From: Kineosporia succinea
GTDB taxonomy: Bacteria; Actinomycetota; Actinomycetes; Actinomycetales; Kineosporiaceae
Direction: 5' to 3'
Assembly: GCF_030811555.1 (NCBI RefSeq)
Contig: NZ_JAUSQZ010000001.1
Coordinates: 3,779,241-3,843,240, forward strand
Length of the DNA: 64,000 nt
The notes beneath the pieces are model-generated. The model did not search any database, was not told the DNA's origin, and saw nothing but the letters and a program-made list of their open reading frames with translations. The number at the start of each line of letters is the position of its first letter. Within the stretch, counting starts at the first letter, position 1. The position numbers were made by a program, and so were the translations under genes. This document shows, in pieces, positions 18,579 through 26,874 of this stretch.

Positions 18579-18729
18579 CAAAGACGGTAACCCGGCCCGT
18601 TTCTGTGGCGGGCGTCGTCCGTGACGGGCCGGATGCGTCCGGTCATGTCCGCAGTTGACCCAGGCAGATCCTGCCGGGAACCGGGTCCGGATCGGATCTG
18701 GTCGCCGACGGCGGACGCGAGGGCGCGGC

Positions 18730-19842
18730 TCAGGGAGCCGGGTACGCCGTCACTTCGGTCGCCTTGGCCGACAACCGCACCGGCTGCCCGGGCGACAGGC
18801 GCAGCTCCGCCACGGCCGCCGCGGTGACGTCGACGAGGGCGTCCGGCGCCCCGCTCACTGCCACCCGCACCCGGTCGGTCAGCAGTTCCACGCCGCTCAC
18901 GGTGCCGCTCCAGACGTTGCGCGGCGATCCGGCCGGCAGCTCTCCCAGGTGCAGCGAGATCGAGGTGGGCGCCAGCACCGCCAGCACCCGCGCGTCCACC
19001 GGCAGGTCGGTGGGGGATGCGAACAGCTCTCCACCCCCGTCCAGCGCGATCCGGCCCTGAGCCGGGGCGATCAGCCGCCCGCTGTAGAGGTTGAGGCCCA
19101 TCAGCCGGGCCACGTACTCGGTCACCGGCCGCCGGGCCACCTCGGAGGGGGTGCCGGTCTGGGCGATGCGCCCGTCCTCGAGCACCAGGATGCGGTCGGC
19201 CAGCACCAGCGCCTCGAGCGGATCGTGGGTGACCACGATGCTCGGGCCGGCGAACTCGGCCAGCCGGCGCCGCAGCTCGGCACGGATCTCCAGCCGGGTG
19301 CGGGCGTCGAGGGCGGCCAGCGGCTCGTCGAGCAGCATCATGGCCGGCCCGGAGGCCAGCGCCCGGGCCAGGGCTACCCGCTGGGCCTGCCCGCCGGACA
19401 GCTGCGAGGGCCTCCGGGAGGCCAGGGCCTGAAGTCCCACCACCGCGAGCACCTCGGCGGCCGCGGCCCGCGCCACGGTGCGGCGGGCACCCCGGGAACG
19501 GGCCGCGAAGGCCACGTTGTCGAGCACGGACAGGTGCGGGAACAGCCGGTAGTCCTGGAACACCAGGCCCACCCGCCGGTCGGTGGTGGGCACGAAAAGG
19601 CCTGCGGCCGGGTCGTCCCAGCGAGTTCCGCCGACCTCGATGTGCCCCTCGCGCAGGGCCAGCAGCCCGGCGAGAGACCGGAGCAGGGTGGTCTTCCCGG
19701 CGCCGTTGGGCCCGATCACGGCCAGCACCTCACCCGGCCCCACACGCAGCCGGGCGCGCAGCTCGAAGGTGCCCCGGCCCACCACCACGTCGGCGTTCAG
19801 TTCACCGGTGGTGCCCCCCGTGGTGGTCGCCCTCGCGCTCAC
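18730..19842 (-). CDS. modC: Molybdate ABC transporter ATP-binding protein
   Basis: A 370-residue ABC ATPase that energises molybdate import. Walker A GPNGAGKTT, signature LSGGQAQRVALARAL, Walker B MMLLDEPLAALD and the switch His in VVTHD are all visible. The last 80 or so residues form a TOBE/Mop oxyanion-binding domain (VSGVELLTDRVRVAV...VDVTAAAVAELRLSPGQPV). Translation starts at a GTG that overlaps the modB stop by four bases (GTGA), so the two are coupled. It is the last gene of the mod operon. Confidence 0.93.
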   Translation of the reverse strand: MSARATTTGGTTGELNADVVVGRGTFELRARLRVGPGEVLAVIGPNGAGKTTLLRSLAGLLALREGHIEVGGTRWDDPAAGLFVPTTDRRVGLVFQDYRLFPHLSVLDNVAFAARSRGARRTVARAAAAEVLAVVGLQALASRRPSQLSGGQAQRVALARALASGPAMMLLDEPLAALDARTRLEIRAELRRRLAEFAGPSIVVTHDPLEALVLADRILVLEDGRIAQTGTPSEVARRPVTEYVARLMGLNLYSGRLIAPAQGRIALDGGGELFASPTDLPVDARVLAVLAPTSISLHLGELPAGSPRNVWSGTVSGVELLTDRVRVAVSGAPDALVDVTAAAVAELRLSPGQPVRLSAKATEVTAYPAP

Positions 19843-20654
19843 AGGGCGCCTCCGTTGATCCAGCGGTTGCGCAGCAGGGCCAGCGCGGCCACCGAGACGA
19901 GCAGCATCACCAGGCTCAGGGCGATGCCCGCGTCCGGGTCGTTCTGGATCAGCAGGTAGACCTTCAGCGGCATGGTCTGGGTGGTGCCCGGGAAGTTTCC
20001 GGCGAAGGTGATCGTGGCGCCGAACTCGCCCAGGGCCCGGGCCCAGGTGAGCACGCTGCCCGCGATCAGGCTGGGCGCGATCAGCGGCAGCGTGACCCGG
20101 CGGAAGGTGGCGAACGGTTTCGAGCCGAGCGTGGCCGCGGCCTCTTCCAGCCCGCGGTCGGCGGTGCGCAGCGCGCCCTCCACCGCGACCACGAGAAATG
20201 GCATGGCCACGAAGGTCTCGGCGATGACGACGGCCGTGGTGGTGAACGGCAGGGTGTAGCCGAACCAGGCCTCGAGGTGCTGCCCGACGATGCCGCGGCG
20301 GCCCAGGGCCAGCAGCAGGGCGACACCGCCGACCACCGGCGGCAGCACCAGCGGCAGCGTGACCAGGGCCCGCAGCACGCTGATGCCGGGCCGCCGGCTG
20401 CGGGCCAGCACGAAGGCCAGCGGCACGCCCAGCACCAGCGACAGGCCGGTGGCCGCGGTCGCCGCGAACAGTGAGAGCCGGAGCGCCTGAAGCACTTCCG
20501 GTTCGGACAGCAACTGCGGCAGATCGGCCCAGGGAGCCCGCAGCAGCAGTCCGGCCAGGGGGAGCAGGAGGAACAGCACCGCGATCAGCGCGGGCAGCAG
20601 CATCGGCCAGGGAGTACGGCTGCCCGGCTGCGGATCGCGGTCCCGCGCTCTCAT
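19839..20654 (-). CDS. modB: Molybdate ABC transporter permease
   Basis: A 271-residue inner-membrane permease with about six hydrophobic segments (first at LLPALIAVLFLLLPLAGLL). The cytoplasmic coupling motif is EAAATLGSKPFATFRRVTLPLIAPSLIAG, the EAA loop of ModB/CysT-type permeases. It forms the channel for molybdate or tungstate passed on by ModA. The start overlaps the modA stop by one base (TGATG), and the end overlaps modC by four, indicating translational coupling along the operon. Confidence 0.93.
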   Translation of the reverse strand: MRARDRDPQPGSRTPWPMLLPALIAVLFLLLPLAGLLLRAPWADLPQLLSEPEVLQALRLSLFAATAATGLSLVLGVPLAFVLARSRRPGISVLRALVTLPLVLPPVVGGVALLLALGRRGIVGQHLEAWFGYTLPFTTTAVVIAETFVAMPFLVVAVEGALRTADRGLEEAAATLGSKPFATFRRVTLPLIAPSLIAGSVLTWARALGEFGATITFAGNFPGTTQTMPLKVYLLIQNDPDAGIALSLVMLLVSVAALALLRNRWINGGAL

Positions 20655-21427
20655 CAGGGCTTGCTGAATCCGGCCGTCCCGAGCTCGGCCGAACCCTGGT
20701 CGGACAGCACGTAGTCGACGAAAGCCTTGGCCAGTGCCGCGTTCTCGGTGTCCTTGAGGGTGGCGATCGGGTAGGCGGTGCTGGCGTTGTCCTCGGCCGG
20801 GATCTCCACGCCGACCACGTCGTCGCCGGCGGCCTTGACGTCGGTCACGTAGACCAGGCCGGCATCCGCCTCGCCGAGCGTGATCTTCGAGAGGGTCGAC
20901 TTCACGTCTTCCTCGTTGCTGACCGGGGTCACACTGAGGCCGGCGTTCTCGAACACCTTGCGGGCGCTGACGCCGCAGGGCACCTCCTCGGCGCAGAGCA
21001 CGACCTTCACGTCCTTGTTCGCCAGGTCGTCGAGGGAGTCGACCTTCGCCGGGTTGTCGGCCGGGACCGCGATCTCCATCGTGTTGTTCGCGAACGTGAC
21101 CGGGTCGGAGGCGTTCCCGGCCTCGACGACCTGGTCCATGTTCTTGGTGGCGGCCGAGGCGAACACGTCGGCCGGGGCGCCGGAGTCGATCTGCTCGGCC
21201 AGGCCGGAGCTCGGGCCGAAGCTGAACGTGACCTTGGTGCCCGGGTTCTCGGACTCGAAGGCCTGGCCCAGGGCGGTGAACGACTCGGTCAGCGAGGCGG
21301 CGGCGAACACCGTGATCTCACCGCTCAGGCCCGGGGCGGCACTGGTCTCGCCGTCGGAGGAACTGCCGCAGGCGGCAAGACTCGCGACGGCCAGCACGGC
21401 CACCGCTCCGGACATGACTCTACGCAC
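20654..21427 (-). CDS. modA: Molybdate-binding lipoprotein
   Basis: A 257-residue extracytoplasmic solute-binding protein. The signal peptide ends in the lipobox SLAAC (about residues 17-21), followed by a GSSSDGE linker. The family start EITVFAAASLTESF and the GPSSGLAEQIDSGAPADVFASA loop form the oxyanion pocket of ModA. A GLVYVTDVKAAG segment near residue 190 is also typical. GTG start with TTGAGGAG seven bases before it. It is the first transporter gene, 25 bases after the TOBE regulator. Confidence 0.94.
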   Translation of the reverse strand: MRRVMSGAVAVLAVASLAACGSSSDGETSAAPGLSGEITVFAAASLTESFTALGQAFESENPGTKVTFSFGPSSGLAEQIDSGAPADVFASAATKNMDQVVEAGNASDPVTFANNTMEIAVPADNPAKVDSLDDLANKDVKVVLCAEEVPCGVSARKVFENAGLSVTPVSNEEDVKSTLSKITLGEADAGLVYVTDVKAAGDDVVGVEIPAEDNASTAYPIATLKDTENAALAKAFVDYVLSDQGSAELGTAGFSKP

Positions 21428-21452
21428 CGTGTACTCCTCAAGGGTTTTCGGA

Positions 21453-21863
21453 TCAGGAAGGATCGGGGACCTCGACCACGACGTTCGTGGACTTGATCGA
21501 GGCGACGGCGAGAGCGCCCGGTTCCAGGCCCAGTTCGTCGGCGGCCTCGCGGCTCATCAGCGAAACCACCCGGAAGGGCCCGGCCTGGATCTCGACCTGG
21601 GCCATCACGGTGTCCCGCACCACGCGGGTGACGAGGCCGGTGAAGCGGTTGCGGGCCGAGGAGAGGCCCAGCCCGTCCTGGTCGGGGGCGGGGCTCTCGG
21701 AGGCGAGTTGCTCGGCGAACCGGGCCAGGTCGGCACCCTCCACGGCGCGGCGCCCGGCCTCGTCGGTGGTGGTGGGCAGGCGGCCGGAGTCGGCCCAGCG
21801 GCGGATGGTGTCGTCGCTGACGCCGAGGAGCTGTGCGGCCTGCCGGATACGGAACCTGGTCAC
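21453..21863 (-). CDS. TOBE-domain molybdate-responsive HTH regulator
   Basis: A 136-residue protein with two parts. An N-terminal MerR/excisionase-like helix-turn-helix reads FRIRQAAQLLGVSDDTIRRWADSGRLPT. A C-terminal Mop/TOBE domain reads SARNRFTGLVTRVVRDTVMAQVEIQAGPFRVVSLMSREAADELGLEPGALAVASIKSTNVVVEV. Proteins of this architecture sit at the head of actinobacterial modABC operons and likely sense molybdate, in place of ModE; regulation of this operon is inference. The GTG start is chosen because TATGCT lies seven bases upstream, the spacing of a leaderless mRNA, and because the family usually begins there. ATG 21875 is an alternative. Confidence 0.85.
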   Translation of the reverse strand: MTRFRIRQAAQLLGVSDDTIRRWADSGRLPTTTDEAGRRAVEGADLARFAEQLASESPAPDQDGLGLSSARNRFTGLVTRVVRDTVMAQVEIQAGPFRVVSLMSREAADELGLEPGALAVASIKSTNVVVEVPDPS

Positions 21864-21870
21864 ATCCGCG

Positions 21871-21876
21871 AGCATA
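21871..21876 (-). promoter_or_regulatory. -10 element TATGCT of a probable leaderless mod operon mRNA
   Basis: TATGCT followed by seven bases and then GTG places the predicted transcription start on or next to the start codon. No clear -35 hexamer is present. Confidence 0.5.
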
Positions 21877-21969
21877 ACCGCAGGTACGGACCAGGAGCTC
21901 GCCGAGTGACCGTAGTTGCGGATTCGTGGCCGGGAAGTGACCTGGAGTACGGCCCGGGGCCGGCTCAGC

Positions 21970-22275
21970 TCACAGGCGGGTGGCCGGTACCCGCACGGTG
22001 ATCAGCCGGAGGTCGTCGGCCAGTTCGTCGATACCGGCGCGCTCGAGGGGGCCGGCCACGATCAGCGCGTGCAGCCGGTGCTTCTCGCCCAGGGCCCGCA
22101 CCACCTCGAGCGTCTCGGACTCGGCGCGCAGCGTGTCGTCGAGGTCGAAGGTGTCGAGCAGGGCGTAGCCCTCGGACCCGGCACACAGGGCGATCTCGAT
22201 GCGGGCCCGCCGCCGGTGCGCCTCGGTCGCGCCGGGACGCACCCGGAACAGGCCGACGGCGAGGGAATGTGCCAT
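21970..22275 (-). CDS. Hypothetical protein, 101 residues
   Basis: A small soluble protein (MAHSLAVGLFRVRPGATEAHRRRARIEIALCAGSEGYALLDTFDLDD...). The layout of strand, helix, E..ETLE.VR.L...H...AL.V.GP resembles a small alpha/beta domain such as the resolvase N-terminal fold, but no catalytic Ser is evident, so this is only a hint. The start is uncertain; longer versions beginning at 22338 or 22356 are open. It is divergent from the MFS gene with under 100 bases between them and convergent with nothing. Confidence 0.5.
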   Translation of the reverse strand: MAHSLAVGLFRVRPGATEAHRRRARIEIALCAGSEGYALLDTFDLDDTLRAESETLEVVRALGEKHRLHALIVAGPLERAGIDELADDLRLITVRVPATRL

Positions 22276-22360
22276 GTCACCAGAATCGGCCGGGGTCGCG
22301 GCGGACAGCGATGTTCCACCGGTGAACCCCTGATGCATCGTGCCCTCCCGGCCCATCGGT

Positions 22361-22366
22361 TAGGTT
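22361..22366 (+). promoter_or_regulatory. -10 element TAGGTT of a probable leaderless MFS mRNA
   Basis: TAGGTT lies six bases before the GTG start, and no Shine-Dalgarno sequence is present. The arrangement fits leaderless transcription, common in actinobacteria. Confidence 0.45.
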
Positions 22367-22372
22367 CGCCGA

Positions 22373-23656
22373 GTGCCACCCGTCAGCCGGATCTTTCGCG
22401 CCGCCACCCCGTCCACCGCCGCTCTCGTGATCGTCACCGGGGTCGGTCCGATCGCCACCGACTCCTACGTCGCCGCGCTCCCGGCCCTCCAGGAGTCGCT
22501 GCGCACCTCGGCCGCCACGGCCCAGCTCACCCTGACGGCCTTCATCGTCGGCATCGCGGCCGGGCAGATCGCCTTCGGCCCCGTCAGTGACGGCCTGGGC
22601 CGCCGGCGTCTGCTGCTCGGCGGGGCGGCGGTGTTCACGCTGGCCTCGCTGCTCTGTGCCCTCGCACCGACCGGGCCCGTGCTGGTCGCGATGCGGTTGC
22701 TGCAGGGCCTCGCGGCGGGGGCGGGCATCGCGGTGGGCCGGGCCGTGGTCGGCGACGCCTACCCGCCCGCCGAGGCCGCCCAGCGCTACGGCACGCTCGC
22801 GTCCATCACCTTCCTCGGCCCGGTGCTCGCCCCGGCCGCGGGCGGCGCCGTGCTGGCGGTGGGCGACTGGCGCACCCTCTTCGGCGTGCTCACCGCCTTC
22901 GGGGTGCTGATGGTGCTCGCCACGCTGACCGGGCTGCCCGAGACGCTGCCGCCGGAGCAGCGGCGCGGCGGGGGCCTGCGGGCGAACGGGGCCCGGATGC
23001 TCGACCTCGGACGCGACCGGAACTTCATGCAGCACGTGCTGCTGCAGTGCGTGGTCGTCGCCGGGTTCTTCACCTACATCGGCGGCTCGTCGTTCGTGCT
23101 GCAGGAGGTCTACGGGATCTCGGAGAGCACCTACGCCCTGGTGTTCGCCGTGAACGCCGCCGCGATGGCCTGTGCCAGTACCGCTTTCCGGTTCCTGGTG
23201 GCGCGGGTCGGACCGGCCGCGCTGCGGCTGACCGGCATGAGCGCCTCGACCGCGGCCGCGCTCGGGCTGCTGGGCTGTGCGGTGGCCGAACGACTCACGC
23301 CGGGCCCGCCGCCCCTGCCCCTGGTCTGGGTGCTCCTCACGGTGCTGGTCGCCGGCATGGGCCTGACCATCCCGGCCGCGACCGCCCTGGCCCAGCAGGC
23401 GGGTGACCGCTCACGCGGCACCGCGGCCGCGCTCGCCGGTGGCCTGGCGTTCTTCGCGGGCGCCGCGGTGACGCCGCTGACCGGGGTGATCGGCTACGAC
23501 ACCCTGCTGCCGATGGCTGGTCTGATGAGCGGGTTCTTCGTGCTCTCGGCCGTCCTGCTGGCCCGGATGCGGCGCCCGGATCCGGTTCCGGCTGTTGCGC
23601 CGGGGGCCACTCGAGGCACGATGAAGGTGGCCGGGGCGAAAGACGTTCCGGGGTGA
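22373..23656 (+). CDS. MFS multidrug exporter, Bcr/CflA family (DHA1)
   Basis: A 427-residue inner-membrane protein with about 12 hydrophobic segments. It opens with VTGVGPIATDSYVAALPALQESL, the Bcr/CflA signature (the D.Y..alP motif). The loop 2-3 motif A is GPVSDGLGRRRLLLGGAAVF. It probably exports hydrophobic drugs or metabolites by proton antiport; the substrate is not predictable. The GTG start has no ribosome site but a -10-like TAGGTT six bases upstream. No regulator gene is adjacent on the same strand. Confidence 0.88.
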   Translation: MPPVSRIFRAATPSTAALVIVTGVGPIATDSYVAALPALQESLRTSAATAQLTLTAFIVGIAAGQIAFGPVSDGLGRRRLLLGGAAVFTLASLLCALAPTGPVLVAMRLLQGLAAGAGIAVGRAVVGDAYPPAEAAQRYGTLASITFLGPVLAPAAGGAVLAVGDWRTLFGVLTAFGVLMVLATLTGLPETLPPEQRRGGGLRANGARMLDLGRDRNFMQHVLLQCVVVAGFFTYIGGSSFVLQEVYGISESTYALVFAVNAAAMACASTAFRFLVARVGPAALRLTGMSASTAAALGLLGCAVAERLTPGPPPLPLVWVLLTVLVAGMGLTIPAATALAQQAGDRSRGTAAALAGGLAFFAGAAVTPLTGVIGYDTLLPMAGLMSGFFVLSAVLLARMRRPDPVPAVAPGATRGTMKVAGAKDVPG

Positions 23657-23692
23657 CCGGGGGGTCCGCGAACCGCTGCCGTGCCGCCGGTC

Positions 23693-24052
23693 TCAGTGAC
23701 GGCGCCGGCCCTTGCGCTGGGGGTGGCCGTGATCGACCCAGTCGACCCACCGGTCGGACCGGTGCAGACCGCCCCGCGAGCGGCGGTGCGGCGACACCCG
23801 CACCCGCAGGATCGCCGGCGACTGCTCGCTCGGCGTCACCGAGACGATGTCGGGCAGCGCCCGGATCATCCGGCTGGCCGTGCCGTCTTGCCACTGACCC
23901 GCGTGCGCGTGCAGGTAGACCACCAGAACGTCGGGTTCGATGACGTCTTCGCTGATGTCCAGCAGGGCCAGGCCCCGGCTGCGCAGCTCGCGGCTCAGCA
24001 GCTCGGCCCGCATCTCCATCTCGGCCCCGCCGTCCGCGCGAGGTTCGTTCAT
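23693..24052 (-). CDS. Hypothetical basic protein, 119 residues
   Basis: A small protein with an acidic, helical N-terminal half (MNEPRADGGAEMEMRAELLSRELR) and a central strand-rich part (DVLVVYLHAHAGQWQDGTASRMIRAL...SEQSPAILRVRVS). The C-terminus is Arg/His-rich (HRRSRGGLHRSDRWVDWVDHGHPQRKGRRRH). I do not recognise the family. The start at ATG 24052 is preferred over a TTG seven codons upstream. It ends 36 bases from the convergent MFS gene. Confidence 0.5.
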   Translation of the reverse strand: MNEPRADGGAEMEMRAELLSRELRSRGLALLDISEDVIEPDVLVVYLHAHAGQWQDGTASRMIRALPDIVSVTPSEQSPAILRVRVSPHRRSRGGLHRSDRWVDWVDHGHPQRKGRRRH

Positions 24053-24362
24053 GCTCGTGATCAGCCCCCTCAAGACGAGCAGCCCGCAAAAGGCAGGAGC
24101 CAGGGGCCCCGGCGCGAGAGACCCCTGGGAGGGCGAGACCAGCGATGGGTGATGGTCCCCAACCGCTGGCCCCGCCGATCTAGGTGGCCGACCCCCGTTT
24201 GCTCGGCCACACCACCAGGGTCGTACGGCGGAGGTGGGGAGTCATCCGTTCGATGAGGACAGTGCGAATGTCCCCATTGCCCCTTTGGCGGTGGGTGATG
24301 CTGTCTCATCTGTTGACCGAAGAATCAGCAGACTCACTTTTCAGCAGGGAGGCACGAGCAGG
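24053..24362. other. Divergent intergenic region
   Basis: About 310 bases between a minus-strand hypothetical gene and the plus-strand HAD gene. No coding frame is convincing. The right half is relatively AT-rich (TGTTGACCGAAGAATCAGCAG) and probably carries the HAD promoter. The left half has a short hairpin around AGGGGCCCC. Confidence 0.3.
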
Positions 24363-25040
24363 ATGATCCGTTCGGTCGTGTTCGACGTTGGCGAGACACT
24401 CCTGGACGACACCTCGGAGTGGGGCCGGTGGGCGGACTGGATCGGTGTGCCCCGGCACACCTTCTCCGCCGTGATGGGGGCCGTGGTGACGGCCGGACGC
24501 GACAACGGTGAGACGTTCCAGTACTTCCGGCCGGGATTCGACATCCCGCGGGAACGTCAGCTGCGCGAGGAGGCCGGGGTGGGTGAGTGCATCGCCGAGA
24601 CCGACCTCTACCCGGACGTGCGCCCGGCGCTGCACTCACTGCGCGAGGCCGGGTACTGGGTGGGCGTCTCGGGCAATCAGTCCGGGCGGGCGGGGGAGCT
24701 GCTGCGCGAGCTCGACCTGCCGGTGGACGCGGTGGCCGTGTCAGGTGACATCGGCCTGATCAAGCCGTCGAGGGCGTACTTCGACTGGCTCGCCGGGTGG
24801 GCGCCGGGGGAGCGCGACGAGATTCTCTACGTCGGCGACCACCGGGACTTCGACGTGGTTCCCGCCGTGGCCCAGGGCTTCCACGCCGCCCTGGTGCGGC
24901 GTGGGCCCTGGGGTCACCTCTGGGCGGACGACGAGGAGGTCAAGCGGACGGCGGACTGGGTGGTGGGCTCCCTGCGGGAACTGCCCGCCCTGCTCGGACC
25001 GCGGGAACCGGCCGGGCCGGAGCCAGTACCTCACGGGTGA
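24363..25040 (+). CDS. HAD-superfamily hydrolase
   Basis: A 225-residue soluble phosphatase-type protein. Motif I VVFDVGETLLDD places the nucleophile at Asp8, with Glu in place of the second Asp, as in some HAD subfamilies. Motif II is VSGN, motif III the Lys in LIKPSRAYF, and motif IV VGDHRDFDV. A helical cap lies at about residues 20-85. It likely dephosphorylates a small metabolite; the substrate is unknown. The ATG follows GGGAGG at a good distance. The last 101 bases overlap the 3' end of the convergent XRE-TPR gene. Confidence 0.85.
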   Translation: MIRSVVFDVGETLLDDTSEWGRWADWIGVPRHTFSAVMGAVVTAGRDNGETFQYFRPGFDIPRERQLREEAGVGECIAETDLYPDVRPALHSLREAGYWVGVSGNQSGRAGELLRELDLPVDAVAVSGDIGLIKPSRAYFDWLAGWAPGERDEILYVGDHRDFDVVPAVAQGFHAALVRRGPWGHLWADDEEVKRTADWVVGSLRELPALLGPREPAGPEPVPHG

Positions 25041-26295
25041 AGCCCTCCACCGCCGCGGCCCGCACCGAGCTGGTGCCGGCCAGGGCGGTGAGGGTGCTGT
25101 GCACGTCGGGATCCACGCGCACGTTCTGGGGGGCGATCCGCTGGGCCGAGCGGAGCGTCTCCAGAACGTCGTCGTGCTGCCCGATCGCGAACTGGGCGCG
25201 GGCCAGGTCGACGTAGAAGTGCGAGCGGCGCTCGGCCGGCAGGGTGGGCGGAGGGGCCCAGCCGCGGGCCGTGTCGAGCGCGACCTGGGGCGCGTTCAGC
25301 TCGACGGCGGTGGACACCTCGTGGATGCGCACCGACTCCGGGCCGAACGCGGTGCCGGCCCAGATGCCCTCGGTGACCTGGGCGGCGGTGGTCTTGGCCT
25401 CGTCGAGGTGGTCCCAGGCCTTCTCCGGCAGCCCGGCCCGGGCGGCGGCGATGGCGGCCCGCATGTGCAGTGAGCCGTACTGCGCGAGCATCTCCGGCGG
25501 CCCGCCGGGCTCGCGCGCCCGCACCGCCTCGGCGGCGCGCTCGAGCATGATCCGCCCGGCCCGCGGCTCGCGGCCCAGGAAGAACGACTCGGCCCGCACG
25601 TACGAGGTGGCGGCCACGCTGTACGGGTCGCCGGTCTGCTGCGCGGCCCAGCCCATGATGTGGATCAGCCGGCCGGACAGGTCGTGCAGACCGAGCTTGG
25701 CCGCGACCGCGTCGGCCGCCCGCCAGGCCTGCACCAGCATCCGGGCCAGCTCCTGCTGCTCGGTCTCGGTGCTGCGCTCGATCAGGGCGCGGGTCAGCTC
25801 GGGGATCAGGTCGGGCAGCGTGGTGAGCAGCTGCCGGTACTCCGAGTTGAGCCGCTCGTCGACGAGAACGCTGGTGGCGGAACGCAGTTCGACGAGGCTG
25901 CGGACCGGCCCGTCGTCGGGCAGGTCGTACAGGTCGGCGAGCCGGTGCAGCGCGCTGATGCCCGGCCCGTCGGCGGTGACCAGGCCGAGCCCGGAGTCCA
26001 GCCGCCGGGGCCGGGACTCGAGACGGCGCTCGGCCAGGTCGAACTCGAGCGCGGCGGTGGCCAGGCGCACCAGCTCGCCCTCGGCCCCCAGGACGTCGTC
26101 GAGGCGCCGGGCGACGTCGGGCTGGGGACGGCGTTCGGCACGCTCCATCTTGGCGATGAGCGTGCCGCTGACGTGCACGGCGCGGCCCAGCTGGGACTGG
26201 GCCATACCGGCCTGGGTGCGGTAGGTGCGCAGGCGGGCGCCGAATCGGGCGAGCCTGGAGGCGTCGGGGTCGAGATCGCGCAACGGCTGTGGCAT
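24940..26295 (-). CDS. XRE-family HTH regulator with TPR-like C-terminus
   Basis: A 451-residue cytoplasmic regulator. The XRE helix-turn-helix covers about residues 15-75 (FGARLRTYRTQAGMAQSQLGRAVHVSGTLIAKMERAERRPQPD). The remainder is helical with repeats resembling TPRs (e.g. WAAQQTGDPYSVAATSYVRAESFF, ARAQFAIGQHDDVLETL). Such actinobacterial proteins often control antibiotic or developmental genes next to them; the target here is unclear. The ATG has GGGAGG seven bases upstream. Its C-terminal, Pro/Ala-rich tail is encoded in the region overlapping the HAD gene. Confidence 0.85.
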   Translation of the reverse strand: MPQPLRDLDPDASRLARFGARLRTYRTQAGMAQSQLGRAVHVSGTLIAKMERAERRPQPDVARRLDDVLGAEGELVRLATAALEFDLAERRLESRPRRLDSGLGLVTADGPGISALHRLADLYDLPDDGPVRSLVELRSATSVLVDERLNSEYRQLLTTLPDLIPELTRALIERSTETEQQELARMLVQAWRAADAVAAKLGLHDLSGRLIHIMGWAAQQTGDPYSVAATSYVRAESFFLGREPRAGRIMLERAAEAVRAREPGGPPEMLAQYGSLHMRAAIAAARAGLPEKAWDHLDEAKTTAAQVTEGIWAGTAFGPESVRIHEVSTAVELNAPQVALDTARGWAPPPTLPAERRSHFYVDLARAQFAIGQHDDVLETLRSAQRIAPQNVRVDPDVHSTLTALAGTSSVRAAAVEGFTREVLAPARPVPAVRAGRAVPAGSPPPSPPSA

Positions 26296-26756
26296 GGCTG
26301 GCCTCCCATCAAAGGTCCAGTCGCAGCCATGCCCCGCGCTGTGTCAGCGTGCGCACGCTGCTGTCATCACAATATGCAACCCTGTACAAAAGGGTAAGTC
26401 CGAAATCGCCCCTTTTCGCGAGACCGCCCGGTCTCCCGGGTCTTCTCTGACCGCCCGTCCAAGGAACTTCCTACCGGGTTCCCCATCGGTAGTCTGCCAA
26501 GGCATTGTGTGGCCAGGCGTGTCGCGGCTACGCAGGGGCAGCTGGAGGGCGGGGCCGCGGTGGGGCTCGAAGCTGTCCGTCACTGCGGCCCCGCCGGTAG
26601 ACGGGGCAGAGTCGGGGGTGGCCTGCCGACGCGGAGATACTGCCAGTGGCAATGCGTTACGAGACATCGTTGACAGGTACACGAAGGGGACAGTCGGGCT
26701 GTCCGCTCGTGGCGGTGGGGAACCGCAGTCCGGCCGGCCGGGGCAGTGAGCGGGCC

Positions 26757-26783
26757 GGGTCGTGCGGTCCGGGTCGTGCGGTC
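26757..26783. repeat. GGGTCGTGCGGTCC duplication
   Basis: A 13-14 base unit is repeated twice in tandem (GGGTCGTGCGGTCC GGGTCGTGCGGTCC-like), just before the 19-bp array. Confidence 0.6.
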
Positions 26784-26815
26784 CGGCCGCCCGGTTCTGC
26801 CGGGCGGGGTGGTTG

Positions 26816-26872
26816 GGTGAGGCCGGGGCGGTTCGGTGAGGCCGGGGCGGTTCGGTGAGGCCGGGGCGGTTC
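26816..26872. repeat. Three exact 19-bp tandem repeats
   Basis: The unit GGTGAGGCCGGGGCGGTTC occurs three times head to tail without mismatch (26816, 26835, 26854). A fourth degenerate copy (GGTCAGGCCGGGCGG) runs into the last codons of the minus-strand flavoprotein gene. Confidence 0.95.
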
Positions 26873-26874
26873 GG

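Larger units (their letters stand above)
26296..26874. other. Intergenic region with promoter area and GC-rich repeats
   Basis: The part next to the XRE-TPR gene (26340-26660) is less GC-rich and probably holds its promoter. The far part carries GGTCCGGGTCGTGC-type and 19-bp tandem repeats. A 112-codon minus-strand open frame in the middle lacks a ribosome site and family features and is not called. Confidence 0.35.

Noticed and set aside
22359-22377. Possible second iron box (TTAGGTTCGCC)
   Set aside because: Only one half-site matches; the TAGGTT is better explained as a -10 element.
26344-26682. Minus-strand open frame of 112 codons before the XRE-TPR gene
   Set aside because: It has no ribosome site or recognisable motif and lies in the promoter region.
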